NCBI GenBank assembly: GCA_964504655.1
Contig: CAZDFD010000084.1
Span: forward strand, 1-19,860
DNA: 19,860 nucleotides
Reading direction: 5' to 3'
Origin: JANXAZ01 sp964504655
GTDB lineage: Bacteria; Pseudomonadota; Alphaproteobacteria; Geminicoccales; Geminicoccaceae
Below are positions 6,358 to 12,301 of this stretch, piece by piece; within the stretch, counting starts at the first letter, position 1; each line of letters opens with the position of its first letter. The notes under the pieces were generated by a model. The model had not been told where the DNA came from, searched no databases, and saw only the letters and a list, made by a program, of their open reading frames with translations. The position numbers and the translations under genes are program-made.

Positions 6358-7365
6358 GTGCGCAAGGTGAGGCTGGGTGCGGTCGGTCCCGAGGTCGGGG
6401 TCCTGGGGCTCGGCTGCATGGGGATGTCGGACTTCTACGGGCCGGCCGACCGGGCGGAGAGCGTGGCGACGATCCACGCCGCGCTCGATGCCGGGGTCAC
6501 CCTCTTCGACACCGGCGACTTCTACGGCTCCGGCCACAACGAGCTCCTGCTCGCGGAGGCGCTGCGCGGCCGCGACCGCGGGGCCGTGCAGATCGCCGTC
6601 AAGTTCGGCGTGCTGCGCGATCCCGCGGGCGGCTTCCTCGGCGTCGATCTGCGCCCGGCCTCGGTCAAGAACTTCCTCGCCTGCACCTTGCGTCGGCTGG
6701 GAACCGACTACGTCGATCTCTACATGCCCGCGCGCCTCACGCCCGAGGTGCCGCTCGAGGATACGATCGGGGCCTTGGCCGATCTGGTGAAGGCCGGCTG
6801 GGTCAAGCATGTGGGCCTGTCGGAAGCCGGCGCGTCGAGCCTGCGCCGGGCCCATGCCACCCATCCGATCGCTGCCCTGCAGATCGAATACTCGCTCCTC
6901 TCGCGCGGCATCGAGGCGGAGATCTTGCCTGCGGCCAAAGAGCTGGGCGTGGCGGTCACCGCCTATGGTGTGCTCTCCCGCGGGCTGCTCTCCGGCCACT
7001 GGTCGCGCGAGCGCCAGGAGCGCGTGCGCGACTTCCGGGCGATCCTGCCGCGCTTCCAAGGCGACGCCCTCGCCCACAATCTGGCCCTCGTCGAGGCGCT
7101 GCGGTCGATCGCCAGCCGCCGCGGTGCGAGCGTGGCGCAGCTCGCGATCGCCTGGGTGCTGGGGCGAGCCGAGCAGCTCGGGGCGACGATCGTCCCGCTC
7201 GTGGGGGCGCGCTCGCGCGAGCGCCTGCGCGAGTCGCTGGGTGCGCTCGATCTCGAGCTCGGGCCGGACGAGCTCGCCCGGATCGAGGCCGCGATCCCGC
7301 CCGGTGCCGCGCGCGGCAGCCGCTACCCCGAGGCCCAGATGGCGATGCTCGACAGCGAGCGCTGA
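6358..7365 (+). CDS. Aldo/keto reductase lacking the canonical catalytic His
   Basis: This 335-residue protein is an NADPH-type aldo/keto reductase with a (beta/alpha)8 barrel. The N-terminal LGLGCMGMSDFYG is typical. Of the catalytic tetrad, Asp51 and Tyr56 (FDTGDFYGSGHNE) and Lys82 (AVKFG) are present. The His normally found in a Gln-His-Arg motif on the next strand is missing: the sequence there is YVDLYMPARLTP, placing Ala125 at that position. Whether it reduces carbonyls by the usual mechanism is therefore uncertain; I recall related subfamilies with a similar change. The start is GTG, with GAGG six bases upstream. It diverges from the LysR gene and lies 107 bp before the flavin/iron-sulfur oxidase, so it may be under that regulator. 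Substrate unknown. Confidence 0.92.
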   Translation: MRKVRLGAVGPEVGVLGLGCMGMSDFYGPADRAESVATIHAALDAGVTLFDTGDFYGSGHNELLLAEALRGRDRGAVQIAVKFGVLRDPAGGFLGVDLRPASVKNFLACTLRRLGTDYVDLYMPARLTPEVPLEDTIGALADLVKAGWVKHVGLSEAGASSLRRAHATHPIAALQIEYSLLSRGIEAEILPAAKELGVAVTAYGVLSRGLLSGHWSRERQERVRDFRAILPRFQGDALAHNLALVEALRSIASRRGASVAQLAIAWVLGRAEQLGATIVPLVGARSRERLRESLGALDLELGPDELARIEAAIPPGAARGSRYPEAQMAMLDSER

Positions 7366-7398
7366 GCGCCCGACCTCCAGGGCGGCGGTCGCCGCCGC

Positions 7399-7412
7399 GG
7401 CGCTTCGGCGCC
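7399..7412 (+). repeat. Short hairpin with TTCG loop between reductase and oxidase genes
   Basis: GGCGC-TTCG-GCGCC is a perfect 5-bp stem closed by a UUCG-type tetraloop in the 107-bp spacer. UUCG loops are very stable in RNA, so this could pause or partly terminate transcription or shape the mRNA end, but there is no U-tract. It is the only notable structure I see in this spacer besides the ribosome-binding site. Confidence 0.3.
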
Positions 7413-7459
7413 CGGTTGCCAAGCGCCGACCCCGCATGCGACCTTCGATTCGGGCGATC

Positions 7460-7465
7460 GAGGGG
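7460..7465 (+). promoter_or_regulatory. Ribosome-binding site fixing a TTG start
   Basis: GAGGGG lies seven bases before TTG at 7473. No in-frame ATG or GTG lies near the point where recognisable oxidase sequence begins, and the frame is open far upstream without family sequence, so this site decides the start of the fused oxidase. Confidence 0.6.
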
Positions 7466-7472
7466 CGAGCGT

Positions 7473-10394
7473 TTGGCCACCGTCACGATCCATGCGCGCC
7501 GGACACGGCAGGGCGGGACGACCCTGGAGACGCGGCTGCGCAGGGAATTGTGCGGCGAGGTCTTGTTCTCGGCTGCCGACCGCGCCCGCTACGCCACCGA
7601 CGCCTCGATCTACCACGTCGAGCCCGTCGGCGTCGTCTGCCCGCGCGACCTCGACGAGCTCGCCACCGCGCTCGCGATCGCCCGCGAGGAAGGCGTGTCG
7701 GTCATCGCCCGGGGTGGCGGGACCTCGCAGGCCGGCCAGACCGTCGGCCGCTCGCTCGTCCTCGACTGCTCGCGCTGGCTCACCGGCATCCACGACCTCG
7801 ATCCCGAAGCACGGACGGTCCGGGTCGAGCCCGGCGTGGTGCTCGACGAGCTCAACCGGTTCTTGAAGCCCCACGGGCTCTTCTACCCGGTCGACGTGTC
7901 GACCGCTTCGCGCGCGACGCTCGGCGGCATGACGGCGAACAATGCCTGCGGCTCCCGCTCCCTCGCCTATGGCGTGTCGATCGACAATGTGCGGGCGATC
8001 GAGGCCCTTTTGGCCGACGGGACGGTCTGCCGGTTGGGTCCTCTCGAATCTTCGTCCGACATCGCAGCTTCGGGCCCGTTACGACGGCTGGTCGACGGCT
8101 TACGGGCGATCGCTGCAGAGGTATACGAGGAGATCGAAGCCCGCTGGCCGCGCACCGCCCGGCAAGTGGGCGGCTACGCCCTCGATCGGATCGCCCCCGG
8201 AGGCCCCTTCAACCCCGCCTCGATCCTGGTCGGCTCCGAAGGCACGCTCGCGCTCTTCCGCACGATCGAACTGCAGCTCCATCCCCTTCCCGCGCATCGC
8301 GTTCTGGGTGTTTGCCACTTTCCCGACTTCGGCTCGGCGATGCGCGCGGCCCCACGGCTCGTCGAGCTCGGTCCCACCTGCGTCGAGCTCGTCGACCGCA
8401 CCATCCTGGAGCTCGCCCGGGCGATCCCGGCCTTCGCCGAGAGCCTGCCCAAGTTCGTCCGCGGCTCCCCGGATTGCCTCTTGCTCCTCGAGTTCGCGGG
8501 CGAGGAGCTCGCTCCGCTCGAACGGTCGCTCGCCCGGCTCGACGAGGCCATGGCGGCCCTCGGCCACGCCCAGGCCGTGGTCGAAGCGACGAGCCCCGAT
8601 CTCCAGGCCGAGATCGCCAGCCTGCGGACGGCCGGGCTCAACATCGTCATGTCGATGCGCTCGGCCGGCAAGCCCGTCTCCTTCATCGAGGACTGCACCG
8701 TCCCGGTCGCCCGGCTCGCCGAGTACACCGCAGCCCTCGAAGACCTGTTCGCCCGGCACGACACCAAGGGCACCTGGTATGCGCACGCCGGTGCCGGCTG
8801 TCTGCATGTGCGGCCAGTCTTGAACCTTCGCCTCGAGAAGGACCGGAAAGCCTTTCGGGCCATTGCCGAGGAGGCGGTCGAGCTCGTCCGGCGCTTCAAG
8901 GGCACCCATTCGGGTGAGCACGGCGACGGCATCGTGCGGAGCGAGTGGCACGAGCGGGTCTTCGGTCCGGCACTCGTGCGTGCGTTCGAGCGGGTCAAGG
9001 ACCTGTTCGACCCCGACGGCGTGCTCAACACAGCACCCTCGAAGATCGTCCGCGCGCCCAAGATGGACGACCCGACGCTCCTTCGCTGGCGCGACGCCGA
9101 CCGGCCCATCGCGCTGCGGACGGCGCTCGACTGGTCGCCCTGGGGCGGGCTCCTGGGTGCGGCCGAGATGTGCAACAACAACGGCGCCTGCCGCGCCCTC
9201 GCGGGCGGGGTGATGTGCCCGTCCTATCGAGCGACGCGCGAGGAAGCGCACGCCACGCGCGGCCGCGCCAACCTGTTGCGCGACATCCTGCTCGGCCGCC
9301 TGGACGGGGCCGATCTCGCCGGCGAGGAGCTCGCGGCGGCGCTCGACCTCTGTGTCGGCTGCAAGGCCTGCCGGCGCGAATGCCCGACGGGCGTCGACAT
9401 GGCGCGCATGAAGCTCGAGGTCCGCCACCAACGGCGCGCCCTGCGCCCTCTGCCCTGGCGCGAGCGGCTGATCGCCCATCTGCCGCGCTGGGCGCCGCGC
9501 GCCTGGTGGGCGGGTCCGCTGCTGGCCCTGCGGGAGCGGATCCCCGGCCTCGCCGCCCTGGGCGAGCGCGGCCTGGGCCTCGCCGCCGCCCGCCGCCTGC
9601 CGCGCTTCGCACGGAACCCCTGGCGGCCGCCGCCCGGCCGACCGGACGGCGCGAGCGAGCGCACGGCCGTGCTCTTCGCCGATACCTTCACGACCTGGTT
9701 CGAGCCGGAGAACGCCCTGGCCGCGAGCCGGGTTCTGGCAGCTGCGGGCTGGGACGTGGTGGACGCGACACCGGCGGGGGAACGCCCCCTCTGCTGCGGT
9801 CGGACCTTCCTCGCCGCCGGCCTGCTCGAGGAGGCGCGGGAGGAGCTGCGCCGCACGCTCGGGGCGCTGCGCCCGTGGCTCGCCGCCGGAGCCTCGGTCG
9901 TGGGCCTCGAGCCTTCCTGCCTGCTCACCTTCCGCGACGAGGTCGAGGCGCTGTTCGGTGCGGCCGAGCGGCGGGCGCTCGACGGACGGATCCTGCACCT
10001 GGCCGAGCTCCTCACCGAGCCCGGGGCGCGCGGCCGCCTCGAGCTCGCTCGCGCGGGCGGCCCGGACCGCCGGGTGCTGGTGCACGGGCACTGCCACGAG
10101 AAGTCCTTCGGGCTCCTGCCCCGGCTCACGGCGGCGCTGCGCCTCGTGCCCGGGCTCGTGCCGCAGCCGATCGAGTCGACCTGTTGCGGCATGGCCGGTG
10201 CCTTCGGCTACGAGGCCGAGCACCTGGCGGTGTCGCGGGCGATGGCCGAGGCGGCGCTCCTGCCTGCGATCCGGGCCGCCGATCCGGCCACCCCGATCGT
10301 CGCCTGCGGCACGAGCTGCCGGCAGCAGATCCGCGACGGCACCGGCCGCGCGGCCGTGCACCTCGCCCGGATCCTCGCGGAGGCCCTGCCTTGA
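7473..10394 (+). CDS. Fused FAD-linked oxidase and iron-sulfur protein (2-hydroxyacid dehydrogenase type)
   Basis: From the TTG start this is a 973-residue GlcD-GlcF/YdiJ-type fusion, near the family's usual length. An N-terminal PCMH-type FAD domain (about 45-230) has ARGGGTSQAGQ (79-89) and LGGMTANNACGSRSLAYG. The FAD-oxidase C-terminal domain carries GEHGDG (481-486). Two cluster motifs follow: C567-x5-C573-x8-C582-Pro and the classical C627-x2-C630-x2-C633-x3-C637-Pro. Two CCG modules (774-776 and 904-906) and HGHCH (871-875) complete the iron-sulfur part. Such enzymes oxidise D-lactate, glycolate, D-2-hydroxyglutarate or similar and pass electrons to the quinone pool or another carrier at the membrane. 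The TTG has GAGGGG seven bases upstream; the stop overlaps the next start. Two TTA leucine codons (residues 203 and 210) stand out. The substrate cannot be told from sequence. Confidence 0.93.
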   Translation: MATVTIHARRTRQGGTTLETRLRRELCGEVLFSAADRARYATDASIYHVEPVGVVCPRDLDELATALAIAREEGVSVIARGGGTSQAGQTVGRSLVLDCSRWLTGIHDLDPEARTVRVEPGVVLDELNRFLKPHGLFYPVDVSTASRATLGGMTANNACGSRSLAYGVSIDNVRAIEALLADGTVCRLGPLESSSDIAASGPLRRLVDGLRAIAAEVYEEIEARWPRTARQVGGYALDRIAPGGPFNPASILVGSEGTLALFRTIELQLHPLPAHRVLGVCHFPDFGSAMRAAPRLVELGPTCVELVDRTILELARAIPAFAESLPKFVRGSPDCLLLLEFAGEELAPLERSLARLDEAMAALGHAQAVVEATSPDLQAEIASLRTAGLNIVMSMRSAGKPVSFIEDCTVPVARLAEYTAALEDLFARHDTKGTWYAHAGAGCLHVRPVLNLRLEKDRKAFRAIAEEAVELVRRFKGTHSGEHGDGIVRSEWHERVFGPALVRAFERVKDLFDPDGVLNTAPSKIVRAPKMDDPTLLRWRDADRPIALRTALDWSPWGGLLGAAEMCNNNGACRALAGGVMCPSYRATREEAHATRGRANLLRDILLGRLDGADLAGEELAAALDLCVGCKACRRECPTGVDMARMKLEVRHQRRALRPLPWRERLIAHLPRWAPRAWWAGPLLALRERIPGLAALGERGLGLAAARRLPRFARNPWRPPPGRPDGASERTAVLFADTFTTWFEPENALAASRVLAAAGWDVVDATPAGERPLCCGRTFLAAGLLEEAREELRRTLGALRPWLAAGASVVGLEPSCLLTFRDEVEALFGAAERRALDGRILHLAELLTEPGARGRLELARAGGPDRRVLVHGHCHEKSFGLLPRLTAALRLVPGLVPQPIESTCCGMAGAFGYEAEHLAVSRAMAEAALLPAIRAADPATPIVACGTSCRQQIRDGTGRAAVHLARILAEALP
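10379..10383 (+). promoter_or_regulatory. Ribosome-binding site fixing a coupled TTG start
   Basis: GGAGG lies seven bases upstream of TTG at 10391, inside the end of the oxidase gene. The TTG overlaps the oxidase stop as TTGA, so this site and the overlap together support TTG as the start of the PRPP-synthetase homologue. No ATG or GTG lies near the N-terminus. Confidence 0.65.
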
Positions 10395-11389
10395 GCCCGC
10401 TCCTCGTCTCCCTCGAATCCGGCGCGGACCTCGCCCGGGCGGTGGCACTCCGGCTCGGGCAGCCGGTCACCCCGGTCGAGGAGCGCGGCTTCGAGGACGG
10501 CGAGCACAAGATCCGACCGCTCGCCAGCGTGCGCGGGGGCGACCTCTACATCGTGCAGTCCCTGCACGGCGGCCCCGGGCTCTCCGCCGACGAGAAGATC
10601 GTGCGCACCCTCTTCCTCGCGGCGGCGCTGCGCGACCACGGCGCCCGACGCGTCACCCTCCTCGCCCCCTACCTCGCCTATGCCCGCAAGGACCGCCGCA
10701 CCAAGCCGCGCGACCCGGTGTCGATCCGCTACCTGGCGCAGCTCGTCGAGGCGGTCGGGGTCGACCGCGTGCTGACCCTCGACGTCCACAATCCGGCGGC
10801 GTTCGAGAACGCGTTCCGGATCGAGACCGTGCATCTCGAGGCCCGCGGCCTGTTCGTGCGCCACCTCCTGCCCCTGCTTTCGGGCAGCGAGCCGGTGGTG
10901 GTCTCGCCCGATGCCGGCGGGACCAAGCGCGCCGAGGCGCTGCGCCGGACGCTCGAGGCGGCGCTCGGCCGACCCGTGGGGATGGCGATCATGGAGAAGT
11001 ACCGCAGCGCCGGCCTGGTCACCGGCGAGGCGTTCGTGGGCGAGGTGGCCGGGCGCGTGGCGGTCGTGGTCGACGATCTGGTGAGCACCGGGGGAACCAT
11101 GCTGCGCGCCGCGCGCGCCGGCCTCGCCCGCGACGCCCGCGCGGTGCACGCCGTCGCCACCCACGGCCTGTTCAACGGCGACGCCGCCTCGGTCGTCGCC
11201 GATCCGGCGTTCGCCGGCTGGCTCGTCACCGACAGCGTGCCGCCCTTCCGCCTGCCGGCGCCGCTGGTCCAGAGCCGTCTGGCCGTCCTCCCGATCGCTG
11301 CCTATCTGGCCGAGGCGATCCGCCGTCTGCACGAGGGCGGCTCGATCGAGCAGCTCCTGGCCGATCCGGCCGGCACTCTTGCAGCCTGA
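10391..11389 (+). CDS. Divergent ribose-phosphate pyrophosphokinase (PRPP synthetase) homologue
   Basis: This 332-residue protein resembles PRPP synthetase, which makes phosphoribosyl pyrophosphate from ribose 5-phosphate and ATP. Matches include FEDGEHKIRP near the N-terminus, GGDLYIVQS, the ATP-binding YARKDRR (97-103), the catalytic-region His133 in DVHN, the flexible-loop Lys203 and Arg205 in EKYR, and the PRPP motif VVVDDLVSTGGT (225-236). These key residues are kept, so it is probably active, yet it differs from housekeeping Prs (about 315 residues): the loop after YARKDRR is TKPRDPVSIRY and DVHN replaces DLHA. A separate housekeeping prs probably exists elsewhere. It starts with TTG overlapping the oxidase stop and is followed 62 bp later by a phosphoribosyltransferase gene, suggesting production and use of PRPP in one unit. 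Confidence 0.85.
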   Translation: MSPLLVSLESGADLARAVALRLGQPVTPVEERGFEDGEHKIRPLASVRGGDLYIVQSLHGGPGLSADEKIVRTLFLAAALRDHGARRVTLLAPYLAYARKDRRTKPRDPVSIRYLAQLVEAVGVDRVLTLDVHNPAAFENAFRIETVHLEARGLFVRHLLPLLSGSEPVVVSPDAGGTKRAEALRRTLEAALGRPVGMAIMEKYRSAGLVTGEAFVGEVAGRVAVVVDDLVSTGGTMLRAARAGLARDARAVHAVATHGLFNGDAASVVADPAFAGWLVTDSVPPFRLPAPLVQSRLAVLPIAAYLAEAIRRLHEGGSIEQLLADPAGTLAA

Positions 11390-11451
11390 GGCGGCGAGGA
11401 GGACAGGACCCCGCCGAGGTTCCCACCCAGCCGTCGGGAGGAGGTTGCGCG

Positions 11452-12135
11452 ATGTTCGCTGATCGCACCGACGCCGGGCGCCGGCTGGCGGCGCGGCTCG
11501 GCCACCTGTCCGGGCAGGATCCGGTGGTGCTGGCGCTGCCGCGTGGCGGGGTGCCGGTCGCCTTCGAGGTCGCCAGGGCGCTGCACGCGCCGCTCGATGT
11601 TCTGCTCGTGCGCAAGATCGGCGCGCCCGCCCATCCCGAGCTCGCCGCCGGCGCGGTCGTGGACGGCTCCGAGCCCGTGCTCGTGCGCAACGAGGAGGTG
11701 ATCCGGGGCTATGATCTCGACGAGGCATGGCTCCGCGCCGAGGTGCAGCGCGAGCTCGTCGAGATCGAGCGCCGCCGGCGGCTCTACTGCGGCGATCGAC
11801 CGCCCGTTCCGCTGCGCGGTCGCACGGTCGTGCTGGTCGACGACGGGATCGCCACCGGCACGACCGTGCGCGCCGCGCTGCGCGCGCTCGCCCGCCAGGG
11901 TCCGCGTCGGCGGATCCTGGCGGTGCCGGTGGCGCCCCCCGAGACGCTCGCCGAGCTCGCCCGGGAGGCCGAGGAATGCCTGGCGCTCGAGCAGCCGGAG
12001 TGGCTCGGCGCGGTGGGCCAGGTCTATCGTGACTTCACCCAGACCCCGGATGCCGAGGTGGTCCGACTGCTCGAGGAGGCCCACCGCCTGCAGGCACGCA
12101 GCGGAAGTCGGACCACGCGATCGCTCAAAGATTGA
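11452..12135 (+). CDS. Phosphoribosyltransferase-family protein
   Basis: This 227-residue protein has a type I phosphoribosyltransferase fold. The hallmark PRPP loop is VVLVDDGIATGTT (126-138), with adjacent acidic Asp130 and Asp131. The N-terminal part (FADRTDAGRRLAARL, then VLALPRGGVPVAFEVA and VLLVRKIGAPAHPELAAGAV) follows the widespread uncharacterised PRTase family rather than hypoxanthine, adenine or orotate enzymes, so the acceptor base is unknown. A basic Ser/Arg-rich tail ends the protein. The ATG is strongly supported: GGGAGGAGG sits seven bases upstream. It follows the PRPP-synthetase homologue and probably uses its product. The gene stop lies in an AT-rich patch preceding the large membrane GH94 gene. 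Family is certain; function is not. Confidence 0.88.
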   Translation: MFADRTDAGRRLAARLGHLSGQDPVVLALPRGGVPVAFEVARALHAPLDVLLVRKIGAPAHPELAAGAVVDGSEPVLVRNEEVIRGYDLDEAWLRAEVQRELVEIERRRRLYCGDRPPVPLRGRTVVLVDDGIATGTTVRAALRALARQGPRRRILAVPVAPPETLAELAREAEECLALEQPEWLGAVGQVYRDFTQTPDAEVVRLLEEAHRLQARSGSRTTRSLKD

Positions 12136-12163
12136 ACAATGAGCCTATCATAATCGGAATGGT
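12122..12163. promoter_or_regulatory. AT-rich promoter-like patch upstream of the membrane GH94 gene
   Basis: Around the phosphoribosyltransferase stop the base composition drops sharply for about 40 bp, including ATTGAACAAT (12131-12140, arms ATTG/CAAT) and TATCATAAT (12146-12154). TTGAAC and TATCAT look like core hexamers but are too close together for a sigma-70 promoter, and no well-spaced pair is visible. In so GC-rich a region such a patch is a reasonable place for a promoter of the downstream gene. Confidence 0.35.
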
Positions 12164-12171
12164 TGCGTCGG

Positions 12172-12197
12172 CGCTCGGATCGTGGAAATTCCGAGCG
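12172..12197. repeat. 8-bp perfect inverted repeat in the GH94 gene upstream region
   Basis: CGCTCGGA and TCCGAGCG form a perfect 8-bp inverted repeat around a 10-base AT-rich centre. It could be an operator or an RNA hairpin in the leader of the downstream gene. It is the longest perfect noncoding inverted repeat I found in the window. Confidence 0.45.
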
Positions 12198-12198
12198 A

Positions 12199-12212
12199 CC
12201 CGGCTTGCCGGG
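12199..12212. repeat. Second hairpin adjoining the 8-bp inverted repeat
   Basis: CCCGG-CTTG-CCGGG is a perfect 5-bp stem with a four-base loop, separated by one base from the preceding inverted repeat. Together they would make two stacked hairpins about 90 bp before the GH94 gene start. No U-tract follows, so an intrinsic terminator is not supported. Confidence 0.4.
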
Positions 12213-12301
12213 AGCGGGTGAGGCGCTAGTCCGATCGGCAGCGCTCGTCGCGCCGCGCCTTCCCGGACGGGCCGCGGTGCGATCCGCCAGAAGGAGCCCG
12301 C

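Noticed and set aside
5799..7472. Upstream extension of the oxidase frame to 1531 codons.
   Set aside because: The extension runs through the LysR and aldo/keto reductase genes in the wrong frame; family sequence begins only after the TTG at 7473.
8945..10390. Upstream extension of the PRPP-synthetase frame to 814 codons.
   Set aside because: It reads the iron-sulfur part of the oxidase out of frame; the TTG at 10391 with GGAGG seven bases upstream is the sensible start.
11390..11415. GGCGG/CCGCC arms in the spacer before the phosphoribosyltransferase.
   Set aside because: Five-base arms with a 16-base gap are expected by chance at this GC content.
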